Origin: Amoebophrya sp. A120
Lineage: Eukaryota; Sar; Dinophyceae; Syndiniales; Amoebophryaceae
DNA length: 64,000 nucleotides
NCBI GenBank assembly: GCA_905178155.1
Contig: CAJINV010000001.1
Span: 7,013,794 to 7,077,793 of the forward strand
Direction: 5' to 3'
Both the position numbers and the translations under genes were made by a program. Position 1 is the first letter of the stretch, and each line of letters begins with the position of its first letter. The notes under the pieces were generated by a model. It searched no databases, was not told the origin of the DNA, and worked only from the letters and a program-made list of their open reading frames with translations. Shown here piece by piece: positions 32,421 to 43,800 of this stretch.

Positions 32421-34184
32421 ATGACGAAAAAGCCGAGCTTCCTGAAGCGACAGGGATCCACGGCAGCGGAGGAGGCGATTTTGTGTGCCCACGATGCGCT
32501 TGCGCAGGAAGAGGCGAAGCGGCGGCGGAGCTCCGTGTACTCTGATTTCTCCGGTCCCGGCCGCAGAGGTGACGCAGGCCCGGTCCCGGAGGGAGAGGGG
32601 CGATCTCCGGGGCGAGACACGAACGTGAGCGTCGCGGACTTTGGAAACGAAGATGACGACCAGGACCACGACGAGAGCATGTCCCGCTTGCTTTCCTCCG
32701 CGATTCCGCTTTTTTTCAGCGGGATCCAGTTTGTTTTCATCAAGATGACGGACACGGCGCTCGCGGGGCACGTGGACGCCAAATTTCTGACCGTGACCGC
32801 GTTCTCCGACTTTTACACGCAGCTCTACAGCGTCGTCACCTCCTCCCGGGTGCTGGGGAGTCTGGCCGCCCCGGCGGTGGGCGCCAAGGACTACCAGCTG
32901 GTGGGTGCCTACCTGCAGACCGCGATCGTGGTTTTGTTCGCGCTCGCCGTGCCCGTGGTTTTTCTCAATTGCTGTGCGGGCCTGGTCCTGCACTACGGAT
33001 TGAAGGTGCCCTGGGACCTGGCGGCCCCCGCGGGGTACTACGCGGCGGTGTTGTCTCTCTGCCTCCCGGCGAGAATCCTCATGGCGCAGCTGAGCCAGTT
33101 CCTCGTGGCGCAGGAGTGCGCCGACATCCCCTCCAGCGTCAGCTTTGTGCCCCCGGTGCTGAACTTTTTGTTCGGCATGCAGTTCGTGTTGGGAATACCG
33201 CTCACCGCCTACGGGTTCGGGTTTTTCGCCTGCCCTTGGGTGACGGTTTTCGTGGAGTACGTTGGATTACTAGCGGTATTCGCCGCGATGTACGTGCGCA
33301 GCGACCCGACCACGCGCGACTTGTGGAAGTGCTGGCCGAAGGAGTCGGTGTTGCCGAAGTTTTTACAGTGCGGTGGGGGTGAAGTACTAGACGGTAAAAA
33401 TCTTCAAAACCAAGCGCCAACCATGGCAAGTGCGACGGCAGACACGAACGACAAGAGCCGCGACGAGAGTACTAAAGATAATAAATCGAGTTCTTACGTC
33501 GCGACTGCGATTGTGCCGAAAATCCGGCCCTTTCTCGATCTGCACCTTCCGCAAGTCGCGGCGTTGTCGAGCGACTTTTGGCGGTTCTCGGCGATTGGAT
33601 GGATGTCCTCGTGGCCCTCGATCAACGGCGCCGGCGTGTTTAACGCGGGTTACCGCATCGCGTGGCTCAACATGACGCTGACCTCGTCCCTCGCGACCGC
33701 CGGCAGCATGGTGATCGGGGCCAAGTTGGGGAGGGGCGACGGCGCGGGCGCGGAGCGCATGTTTTGGAAGTGCCTGCAGCTGATCCTCGCGATTTTGGTC
33801 GTATCCAGCATAATTTGGGTCGTCTTTGCCAAGCAAGTCGCGGTGATTTTCGCGAAGGACCAGTCCTTCGTGGACGCGTTTGCGTCGGTCAGCGTCAGCT
33901 TCTCCTGCTTCGTCTTCACCATGAACCTCTCCGTCGCGCTGGAGTCTTTTTTGATCACGCTGAAGAAGAACGCGCTGGTGCTGAAAGCGACGCTGATCGG
34001 CTCCTGGCTCGGGCAGGTGCCGGCAGTTTTTGTGCTGCTCGTGGGGTTCGGGGAGTCGCTCAGTCACGTGTACTGGGGCGTGAGCATCGGGTATTTCATT
34101 CTCTGCGCCCTGTACTGGAACGCGCTGCGGAGCGTACTGTGGCACCAGGAGGCGGAGCTGGCACAGGAATTCATGAGGGTGTAG
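32421..34184 (+). CDS. MATE-family multidrug/toxin extrusion transporter
   Basis: A predicted 587-residue membrane protein with about twelve hydrophobic helices in two halves, as in cation-coupled MATE exporters. The first half opens with RLLSSAIPLFFSGIQFVFIK followed by the MATE-typical MTDTALAGHVDAKFL. The second half begins after an inserted hydrophilic loop (about residues 315-370) with a Ser/Asp/Lys-rich stretch. The N-terminal 90 residues are polar and acidic and not part of the transporter fold. I chose the ATG at 32421; the frame is open upstream only to a TTG at 32334. No introns. Location is probably the plasma membrane or an internal compartment, and the substrate is unknown. Family call is strong. 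Confidence 0.88.
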   Translation: MTKKPSFLKRQGSTAAEEAILCAHDALAQEEAKRRRSSVYSDFSGPGRRGDAGPVPEGEGRSPGRDTNVSVADFGNEDDDQDHDESMSRLLSSAIPLFFSGIQFVFIKMTDTALAGHVDAKFLTVTAFSDFYTQLYSVVTSSRVLGSLAAPAVGAKDYQLVGAYLQTAIVVLFALAVPVVFLNCCAGLVLHYGLKVPWDLAAPAGYYAAVLSLCLPARILMAQLSQFLVAQECADIPSSVSFVPPVLNFLFGMQFVLGIPLTAYGFGFFACPWVTVFVEYVGLLAVFAAMYVRSDPTTRDLWKCWPKESVLPKFLQCGGGEVLDGKNLQNQAPTMASATADTNDKSRDESTKDNKSSSYVATAIVPKIRPFLDLHLPQVAALSSDFWRFSAIGWMSSWPSINGAGVFNAGYRIAWLNMTLTSSLATAGSMVIGAKLGRGDGAGAERMFWKCLQLILAILVVSSIIWVVFAKQVAVIFAKDQSFVDAFASVSVSFSCFVFTMNLSVALESFLITLKKNALVLKATLIGSWLGQVPAVFVLLVGFGESLSHVYWGVSIGYFILCALYWNALRSVLWHQEAELAQEFMRV

Positions 34185-34649
34185 CTGACCGCATGTCATT
34201 GATTCGTTGAACGACAAAACGCCTCTTGGATCTCTTTACCAATGTACCCACGATGTAGTATGATCAGATACTATCTATCCCCATGCTCGTAGGAATATCC
34301 GCAAGGTAGTATCAATTTTAATTGTTTCGTTTTCTCCTTTCCGAAGAGAAGCCAAGTTCGTTGTTCCTCTGCTCGCGCTTTTTGAAAATTGCCTAAAGTA
34401 AGATGAAGGGATCCGTCGCGAGAACTCACAATTCGATCATTTCCGTCACTGTTCTCTTCGCAGTGTATGTTGCAACATGTGGTGCTTGCTTTGGCGTTTA
34501 TTTCCGTTGCAAGTGCAGAAGCAGATGATACCCAGCCGTCACCTCACTGTTTCGCACGGGAAAAACAATAGAATAGACGTCGGTCAAAGCGTGATTGCAA
34601 ACTGACTACACGTGATAGCAACAGTAAGTGAAGGAAGAAACAAAATAAA

Positions 34650-35315
34650 ATGTCGATGTCCAATTCCAAAAAGGCGGGTTTCCTGAAAAACCTCCTTATC
34701 GTCCACGGTGACAGCATCAAACGCCTCACACTTGACGCCATTGAGCCGTCCGTACTCCACGACCAGCTCCGCGTTTGCGTTTCAGAAGAAAGAGATCTCT
34801 CCTTTCTCACTGCGGACTACATTCATGACCTGCCCATTCTTGGCTGTTGCGTTCTCGTTAGCCGTCTTGAAGAACCGGTTCGCGTCAACATGACGGAATT
34901 CGTGTCCGGTCTGGCCTGGTTTTTCACCGCCGGTCAGGTCAATAACGTGCGCGACTGGATTTCGCACTTCGCGGTTCGCGTCTGGACCAAAGCAGTAGAT
35001 CCACTGGACGGCCGGGAGGTGTGGCTGGATTTTCGCATCGAAAGGACGACGGACGAAGTCATCGTAGCCAAGGTGGGGAGCTTCCACAAGCATAATGACG
35101 AAGAGGTCGGTCGGTGGTGGCACTGCGGGCACGGTGACTTCCCGCAGGGAAAAACCATCGGGCAGATGGTAGACTACGCGAGGGACCAGTCACGCTTGCC
35201 GTACAGCTTCGTTGCAAAGAACTGCAAGCACTTCGTCTACGATTTTTTTCGCGACGTATTGGGGGAGCGCCGCGACTTTGAGGGATTCTGCCAGGAAATC
35301 GAGCGCGCGTTGTAA
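34650..35315 (+). CDS. Permuted papain-like protein (LRAT / PPPDE-type), candidate thiol hydrolase
   Basis: A 221-residue soluble protein. The C-terminal part carries SYxFxxKNCKHFV-like sequence: Cys192 sits in AKNCKHFVYDFF, the hallmark of circularly permuted papain-fold proteins (LRAT acyltransferases and PPPDE deubiquitinase/deSUMOylase-type peptidases). The expected upstream His is available as His106 in WISHFAVRVW at the start of a beta-rich section. Those two families share this His...NC[x]HF pattern and I cannot separate them here. The N-terminal 90 residues are unassigned. The gene lies in the same orientation 750 bp upstream of the E2-ART-Deltex fusion, which makes a ubiquitin-related role attractive but unproven. 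Intronless; ATG at 34650 follows an A-rich leader. Confidence 0.5.
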   Translation: MSMSNSKKAGFLKNLLIVHGDSIKRLTLDAIEPSVLHDQLRVCVSEERDLSFLTADYIHDLPILGCCVLVSRLEEPVRVNMTEFVSGLAWFFTAGQVNNVRDWISHFAVRVWTKAVDPLDGREVWLDFRIERTTDEVIVAKVGSFHKHNDEEVGRWWHCGHGDFPQGKTIGQMVDYARDQSRLPYSFVAKNCKHFVYDFFRDVLGERRDFEGFCQEIERAL

Positions 35316-36063
35316 AATTTTATGTTCTTTGCTAGTATTTCGCATATAGTTATAGGCTCAGCTACGGGTACCAGAAAATCAACCGCTCGCATACATCGTG
35401 GTCTGGCATCTGCTGTTGAGCCACAAATGACCGAGCCTCATTCGAATCACATTCCCAGCACTCATCATTCATTTTTATCGATCAATGCTAATCTGGGTCT
35501 GGTTGGTACTCAGCTTGTTTTTGTCCGTGAAAGTCGCCGCTGCTGTGTACGATGAGTTTGATCTCCCCGCGGCTGGGACAAGCTGTCTTCCGGGCGAATT
35601 TTCTGCACCAGGATGATGAAAGTCAACTTTTTCCGATCAATGCAATGAATCAAGTACTATCTGTCGCATGCCTAAGATGACCGACGTGGTGCAACAAGAA
35701 ACAGCACGTGATAGCAAATAAAAGAGACTTTTGTGAGGTTCTATCAGTTTTGATTTTGTTTTTATGTTTTTTTCGCTCCCTTCTAAAGATTGATCACGGC
35801 AATTTGAGGGACAAAGATGCAAGTTAGTATAGCTGATGAAATCTTTCTAGCTTTTGGTGGTGATCATGAACGTCGCCGTCTTTTGAATCCTTTTCATGAA
35901 GAAAAATATGCCACAAGATGCAGGCCGAGTGACACCGCAATTTTTTTTTTTCAGAAATATGTCTTTTTTTTGGTCTAACAAAACTTTTTTACGTTTTTAC
36001 GTTCTTTTCTAGGAAGAAAGTCATCAAGCCGCTATAGCTTGTTCTTCAACTCGAAAAGCAAGA
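35316..36063. promoter_or_regulatory. Upstream region of the fusion gene with possible 5' exons and a splice acceptor
   Basis: A TTCTTTTCTAG acceptor ends at 36012. From there the frame is open into the ATG at 36064, so this is either a spliced-leader addition site or a cis acceptor. A 34-codon open exon, 35552-35653, ends at a GT in phase 0 and would join here in frame. Overlapping it in another frame, 35485-35616 encodes a 43-residue peptide with a classic signal-peptide look. Confidence 0.35.
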
Positions 36064-39000
36064 ATGCAGGACCTAACGAAAGCCCGCGGGCGCTTGCAGA
36101 AAGAGCGGGCTGCGCTGCTGGAGCTGACTCTCGAGGAGCACGGGCTGTGTACCACCCTGGAAGACTGTCCGATCGATGGCACGTTTCCGGCCAAGTGGCG
36201 CGCGTACGTGCAGGGCCCACTGAGTACGTGCTGGGAAGCAGGCGTGTTTGCCGTCGAAATGGAAATCTGCGCGGAGTTTCCGACCAAGCCGTCCAAGGTG
36301 CGGTTCACCGACCCGGTTTTCCACCCGAATGTGGGCCCCGGCGGCGAAATTTGCGACAAGCTGTTCCAGGAGATGTGGTCCCCCGTGATCCGGTTGGAAA
36401 AAGTTCTGCTCACGGTCCGCAGCTTGCTCGTGGACGAGGTGAGGCAGAGTCCGGGTCTGGAGGCCACCGACGAGGCCACGCGGGCTTCCGGTACGATGAT
36501 CAAGACGAAAATATTAACGGGCACTAGTAGCTCCTCCTCTGCGCTAGCTTCTTCGTCCGGCAGCGGTCAGCATAACAAGGTCTACAGTGCACCGCGCACG
36601 GCATACCAGCTGCAGAACCACGAGAGCTTTGTTGCTGCCGACGGCAGAACCCTACCGCGCAAGCTGTATCACTACACCAGTGGGAAGAATCGGGACCGGA
36701 TTCAGCAGTCCGGAGTTTTGATGGGCAGTTCCAAGGGCGGCTATGGTCCGGGCGTTTACGCGACAGCAATCCACCCCATGCGAACCACGGAAAAGACCGA
36801 TATCCTGGCGAACAATTACGGTATATAGGAGTAGCTATGTAGCTCTAGCTGGGTTTGACGAGTTCCGTAACTGCTTCGAAAGGAATGGTAGGTCTCCACC
36901 ACTGCAGCTCCATTTTGCGAGGCAGTGCAGCTCTTGAGCATTTTTATCTATCATCAACTGCGAAGAACAATTTGTTGGGTTGATTTGAAGAGCATTAGGA
37001 ATGGTGCCGGAAGGTTATGACTGCTCACAAACAACTCCTGTCAGGTTTCATCTGTTCCGGTGACGGACGCGCAGACTTCGTGATTGAATTGGACGTGCAG
37101 TGTTTACTGGCTGACAAGTATAATGTGCAGCACCACCAAAAGGGCACACGCGACATTTACTTGCTGACGCTGCCGCACAAGAGCCAGCACGACATCACTT
37201 TGACCCCCCAGAACCACCATCTGGTGCCTTTCCACGCCCTGGCGAGCTGCGAAGTGAACCACCCGGCCAGTGAATTGATCCGAAGCGACAACGCTCTGTA
37301 TCGGGCCTGCGTCCAGTGGAGTATCGTGAACCACGGCACCTACCTAGAGGACTTGCCACGGCAGGGTGGCGTACCACTTCCCAAACCGTCGGTGATGCGG
37401 AAATACTTTGAGAAGCCGTTGCCGAGTACGAATAAAAGCGGAGTGGAAGTAGAAAATACTCCAACTCCAGCGCGCGCGCAACCATCGCGCGAGCAACTGA
37501 AGGCCGTCGGAGAAGCGATGTTTTCCGCGCGGAGCCTGGTGCCGTCCTTTTTTGACCTGTATTCCTTTCCGCAGTTCCGAAAGAAGCTGGGCGAGAGAGA
37601 GGGTCAGGTCGCGGAGGCGATACTGCGGAAACACTTGGGCAAAGCGCGTCGACTAGATACGCTGGAGTTTTCCGTCGAAAATTTTGTGACGAAAAAACGC
37701 AGCAAGCTGCGTTTCAGGAATCTGGACGAACTGGAGAACCACGGCGCAAAATATTTCGTGGAAGACGAAGCGAATTATGCCAGTTCCGGCGCGCAAGACG
37801 AACTGCAGTGGAGGACTTTGAAGGTCGAACTCAACGAGAAGCTGGAGAAACTCATAGTCGACAAGCTATCGGTGGGCGTAGGCATTGGACCGGAGGAGAT
37901 CGCGCGTACGGCTACCGCGGTGTCGGTCCGAGCGGGTGTGCAACCCGAGGGGGCACTGTCCTGGAATACGGCTCTGTGTTCGTGCACGGGGTATGAAAAT
38001 TTCAACACGCTGCAAGTCGAATTTAGCTTCAACGCAGGGCAAGATGCGGACGGGCGCGCGTACGCCCGGCGGGAAGAAACGTGCTATCTGCCGCGGAACC
38101 CGATGGGGCTGTGTCTGTTGCACCTTTTCCAGGTGGCGTTCAAGAAAGGCGTCATGTCCAAGCTCGGCCATCGCGAATCGAACAAGCAGTACTCGCCTTG
38201 TTTCCATGTTCGCATCAAAACGTGGAACCAACCAGGTGCCTACGGGTGGCCAGACCCGAGCTACTGGACGACCACGATCAAAAAGCTGGCGGGCGAGGGA
38301 ATCACGTTTGCGGACGTGGATTTTTCAGTGCAGCAGAAGGCGTTTGTTGAGTTCTTCAAGGCCATCCCGCCGGGGCCCGGCGAATCAGCCTGCTGGGCGC
38401 TACTGCAGGACCAGAACCACAGGACGGGTAATCACGTGACCGCGTCGGGTGCACGTCGCTCGTCCCATGGGCCGACGTATGCTTCCTCTTATGTCTTTCC
38501 CCATGTCCGTGGGTTCTCGGCCTATCAACCTCCGTTCCAGGCGCCGTCGAATCGCAGTCACCAAAATAGTTCTGATCCGCTGGCGCCATCGGCGGCCGGA
38601 GTTGTTGCCGGGACGGGGAATTGGACGTTAGGAGCGCGGGCGCTTGCGGCAACGGGGCTTGCTAATTTAGCGGTGGCACCATCCGCCGGAGCAGCTGCGC
38701 CTTCTTCGTCTTCCCTGGCGGCGACAGCCAGCAGCAGTGCAGCGGTGGCATCATTCGCCGGAGCAAAAGCGCCTTCTTCGTCTTTCCTGGCGGCGACACC
38801 AGCCAGCAGCAGTGCAGCTGTACTTGTACTTCCCACCACAGTCGCCGCGATGTGGTGGGAAGGCCACTACCGCCGCGATGATTGCTTCCCGGGCGTCGAA
38901 ATCCACCAGAACTTTGAGAAGCATGGGTATATCCCCGCAAGCGATTTGCTGCAGCGAGACAGTACGGGTCACGTGGACGTCCAGCTTCTTGGGCACGAAG

Positions 39001-39647
39001 TTCCGAATCCGCTCCCCAATGCGTGTTCAGTGTGCCTGGACGAGGAAGACCCCGATCCGACGGCACGAAGCGGGGTGTGCCTGAGCAACTACTGCTCGCA
39101 CACGTTTCACAAGTCTTGCCTCTCGGGCTGGTTCAAAAACGGCAAAAAGGAATGTCCGCAGTGCCGCGCGCAGCTGTGTACGCTGAATATCGGGAAGATG
39201 CCTGACGGAAATATGTCGTGGTCTTCCATCCTTGGTACGCTGGCCGGGACCGAACCCACCACACACATGCTGCAAGTCACTTTCGACTTCCCGGCTGGGT
39301 TCTCAGTGGAGGAGCAGAAGGCGTACCATGGGCGAAGCGAGAACGCCTTTCTGCCTATTAACAAGGAGGGCACCACCTTGCTGGAACTTTTCAAAATTGC
39401 GTTCAAACGCCGACTGATGTTTGGACTGGGCGACCGGCTCACGGGGGGGCGGTTTGGACCCACCTTCAACATTCATTTGAAAACGACCGTGAAGCAGGTC
39501 GGAGCGCACGGCCACGGCTACCCGGATCCGGGGTACTTCCAGCGCACGATCGAGGAGCTCAAGACCAACGGCATCGAAATTAAGGATATCCAGGTACAGA
39601 ACCATTCCGGTGCGTCCCCGAAGTTGAAGAAGCAAAAAACAACCTGA
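36064..39647 (+). CDS. E2 ubiquitin-conjugating / ADP-ribosyltransferase-like / Deltex-RING E3 fusion protein
   Basis: Two exons, 36064-36820 and 37045-39647, join in phase 1 through a GT-AG intron to give about 1119 residues. Domains in order: E2 (UBC) fold at about 7-140, with FHPNV and active-site Cys97 in GEICDKLF, then WSP; a Ser-rich linker; a HYD1-type ADP-ribosyltransferase-like domain at about 198-320 (His203 in LYHYTS, Tyr232 in PGVY, candidate acidic residues in exon 2); DTC domain 1 at about 552-680 (QPEGALSW, CYLP, WPDPSYW); Ala/Ser/Pro linker with a repeated APSSSxLAAT; RING-H2 at 913-959 (spacing C-x2-C-x19-C-x-H-x2-H-x2-C-x11-C-x2-C); DTC domain 2 at about 971-1105 (KMPDGNMSW, HGHGYPDPGY). 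Deltex RING-DTC proteins are E3 ligases whose DTC binds ADP-ribose/NAD+; E2 charges ubiquitin. Predicted role: coupled ADP-ribosylation and ubiquitylation. Upstream coding exons are possible. Confidence 0.85.
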
Positions 39648-40871
39648 AGATGAATGAAGTGGGCATCACTGTTGATAACTGCTCGGCTGGGTGCGTTTAC
39701 CCGGCCAACGAAGGGAAGTTTGGCACCTCGAAGAAGACGACCGGGTGCAGTTCGACGTGGACAATGAAGGTTTTTGTGAGAACACAGGGCGAGAAATGAA
39801 ATATGCCCGCGGGATCGCTTTCTACAAATGCCAGGAAAATACCTGGCAAGCGGAGTGACTGTCGGGTCATTCCGGATAAAGCAGTACTGGGTGCCCGTCC
39901 ACTCATAAGTTAAATGAGACGACGAAGAAACAAAGGACACGCACAAGCATGATGATGATGTATGATGATGATGGCGATCAATTATATTCCACATTGCAAC
40001 AGACTGAGTTGAAAACTCTTTATTATACCGACGCAAGTAAGCTATTGGAGCTTTTTTTTTTGGCAGAGACATATGCAGCGGTAAAGAAGCCGCGCAAACG
40101 CAATCCCATTCGCTCGAAAGAAAATTGCAACAAGAGAGGTATTAGTCGCTCCACAAGCAGGAAACAGTACGTCCAACTAAGGCACAATCCTTGATCATGT
40201 GTTCGTTCGGTTCGGCGTAGTGAGTGAGAGAGATTTGCTCAATCGGCGCAAAGAAAAGCCCTGAGTTAGTTTTAGTGTCGTGCCAGGTGTTTGCTTCTTC
40301 GTGTGGTTGTTTTCTTTTTGATACCACAGGATTTTTCGCTGTCGATCTTCATTTGAAAATCTTTTCGTGACCTCGCAAAGCAGATAACGAAACGGCTTTG
40401 TTGTCGATGTACAGCTGGATGATTTTCTTGATCTGTTACTGTGGTTGTGGCCTTGCTTATTATACAGTGTCCGGTAAATAAAACTGAAATCTGAAAAAGA
40501 ACTAGCACAAACGAAACTCTGTGCCGCGCACGTGGTGTAGAACAAAGGGAGACGTACGGAACTCCAGAAAATGTTCCATGGAAGCGTGGCTAATATGCGT
40601 AGCTGAAAGTAGGCCAAAGCGCAGAAAGAAACAAGATGGCGCAGCTGTTATCAAGGCGGGAACAGCTTCGTCTGTGGCAGGAGCAGAAGCGAACTGGGAA
40701 AGCCTCGCCGACTGCGCAGTAACATCATGTTGTTGGGCCGACTTGCTTTTTTTTCTGTGAAGATGTGTGCGATTGCATAAAAGAAGTTTCTTGATGAAGA
40801 CAGAACTGTGTTAGTGTTCGAAATCGAACTTAGGATGGTGCCCAATAAGAGCTAACACTGAACGCTTTTAG
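39648..40871. other. Intergenic region, no supported gene
   Basis: Short ORFs only. A TGATGATGATG microsatellite-like run lies near 39950-39975. Because the next gene's first visible exon opens at an acceptor (ends 40871), its true 5' exon and promoter probably lie in this stretch. Confidence 0.5.
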
Positions 40872-43800
40872 GTTACCGACGGGCGCAACCACCAGCTCGC
40901 ACCAAAATATCAAAAGCAACAGCAAGCACACCAGTGGATTCGGCACGGCTCGCGCACCTGACACGCATAAGCCTCCTGGGGCCAGCAGTAGCTCCTCCGG
41001 CCATGCGCGGTCGGGGTCGTCTGCCGGTCCCGCGACCTTCAGCTCGAGTCCGCGACGGCACGCTCAGCACAACAAGGAGAACGAGCCTGGGCGACCTTCG
41101 TTGTGCGGCGCGAGGCGACGGCCGCCCCAGCCGAATGCCGCCACCCTGGCTGCTGGTGCACAGGTTTACAAGCCGGGCTTTACGCGGGAGGCGTTGCGCG
41201 AGCATGGTTACGTCAGTTCGGTACCGAACTCGCTGCACAATTCCGCGGTGGACGTTGTCGTGGATGAAGAAATGCCCGACGCTCACGACCCGCAGCCAAG
41301 TGTTAGCCTGCCCGCGCACCCGAGCAGTTCGTCCAAGCTGCTATTTGGCAGCGCAGGCACGGGTCTTCAGAGTGGTGGAACGGTACCTGCAACCTCCTCG
41401 TCCTCCTCTGCCCCTCCCAAATATAATGATGGCAATAAGCACGTGCACCTGCACGCAGACGCACCAGCAGGACCTCAGAATCTGTGGGGCTCTGCGGCTC
41501 GCAGACTGCCGCCGAAGAACAAACCTGCCGGCACGCAGAGTCATGGGGCGCTTCCGCAGAGCGGCGGGGAGCATAGAAAGATGAACTCGAAACCGACCTA
41601 CGCGAGCGCCGGGACGACTCCGCAGTCGCACAAAGACCCGCCGGCGTTCTTCAACTCCGGGAGTAGTCTTTACGGCCAGAGCAGCAGTGGCCATCACCAC
41701 CTTCCTACCGGGCCAGCATCCACTGCCTCGCGCAGTCGAGCTGGCGCCGCCATGTCGGTTTCTTCCAGGCCAGTTTCCGGCAAAGTGGCTGTGCTCGCCC
41801 CGTCCAACTTGCTGTCGACTTCGATGTCCAGCGACCGGGGCGGGTCCAGCGTCCCGCGCGCCCGCACACCCAGCCGAAGCAATTCGGTCACTGCCCGGGG
41901 CGGGTTCCAGGCCGGGACCAAAGCAAGCGAGAGCCGACGGACCATACCGCCCGCGTCCTCGAGAACGTTAACCCGTAAGCAGTCTCTGCACGAAAGCATG
42001 AGCGTGGAAAGCGGGCAGGTGCGAAAATCTTCCTCCGCCGGAAGGATCGGGGGAGGTGCAACAAGGAACCCGCCGTCCTCCTCGCGGCAGACACGACATC
42101 CGTCGCCCAACGCGGGAGCGAACCAGATACGGTCGAAATCGCTGCAGACCGTGGAATCAGCAGCACGGGCCGCAGGGGCTGCAACGTCGAGTACAACGAG
42201 CCGGGTAGAGCCGCAGCCGATGGAGATCGTCCTGCAGCCGGCGAAGAACAGAAACCCATCCGAGGAGAGATTGCTTCCAGAAGATGAAGTGGCCCCTGCT
42301 CCTCCGGCTGCGGCACCGCCGGTCGCGGCACCAGCGGCGAACAACAATGTCGGGGATCAAGAGCAGAGTAGACCACAAGAAGCAAGTGCGCAAGACCACG
42401 ATCTCGCACCACCTGCTGCCACAAGCAGCTTAAAGCTGACGAAGAGCTCGCTGCGGCAACTATCATCGCCGCGGAAGCCACCGCCCAGCCCAGGAGAGAA
42501 GGACGAGGATCGCCTGCCCTGCTTCGGCGTGCCAAGCCCAGGAATCGGCTTGCCGCTGCACACGAGTCCTGCGCACCCCGACAGTAGCTCGCCGCCCGAG
42601 CCGAATCTCTACGGGACATACAGCGACCCGCGCCGCGCCCGGGACTCGGTGGCAAGCGTCGCAACCTTTGGCGGTGGTAGCTCGAACAAGAAAAACGTAG
42701 TCGCAGGAGTCGTGGCCGCACCAGAGGGCAATCATGCTGCACTACCGCGTGCGAGAGAGGCACGAGGCGAGAATGTCAGTCCTGGCGCCGCAGTAGCCGT
42801 CCAGCCCGACTCCGGAGACAACAATATCGAAAGCAGCGGGGAGCGGATTCTAAAAGAGGTGGACGTGCTGGAAAAAGAACACCAAGAACAGCAGGCCGAG
42901 TTCGACGCGAGTCGCGGTTTGTTGCCAGACAACGGCACCAGCACGGGGATTGTCACGGATCACCACGCCGAGCCGGGCGAGAGCTCTTTCAGTATCCGCA
43001 TGGACAGCAACATTCTCTTTGGCGAGGAGAACGCCTTAGCGAAGAAGCAACATGAGCCGAAAAGCTCCGAGTCGTCGCCGGAGATTATTGCGCCGGGACC
43101 GTCGTTGCGGAAAGATTTTTCGTCCGAACAGGAACAGCTGGGGATCGCAGGAGAAGCTGAAAATAACCAGCTGCATGATAATAATTCTCTAGAGCTGCGC
43201 GATTTCAATCCAGAACTTGTATCCGATGCGGAGTCCGAGCCCGTTGCCGTCGACGAAAGCAGTTCAGACGGCTGTGTCTTTCGTATTCCACAGGACTGCG
43301 TGTGTTCGCGGAGCGCCTTTGCGCAGACGACCGCGGAGCTGCGTTGTGCCGCGCCGCGGGGCACGCCAGTGCCGGAATTTCGACGAAAGTTGCGAAAACC
43401 AAACTGGACGGAGACATTGCTGTACACGGTCGCGGAAGAGCTGCAAAAGTATTTATTTTTTTTGATTTCTTATTTGCATAGCAGATGGCACAGATGGCAC
43501 AGAGCGGAGTGGATTTCGACGTGAATGCGTAATGTAGTAAATAAAAAACCCACACCAGCCTTCCACCAGCAAGTGCGCGAGCGAGCCTTGTGGAGTTGGG
43601 CGGTCCGAGTCCGCCACCAGAGCTTGGTTTACCGGATGTCTCCTCTGCACGCAGCGCCGGACGCCACAGCGCGAAAAAGGATTTTGGAACGTCTGGTGGT
43701 GGGTCGAGCAGTTCTAGTGCTCCTCCAGTACGAGGGCCACAGCACGCGAGTCCAGCCGCCGGGAAAACGCCACTGCAACGGAAGTATTCATCACACGTAT

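Noticed and set aside
38870-38960. Possible WWE domain before the RING (MWWEGHYRRDD)
   Set aside because: The WWE letters occur, but the surrounding spacing does not resemble the conserved WWE fold. Treated as linker.
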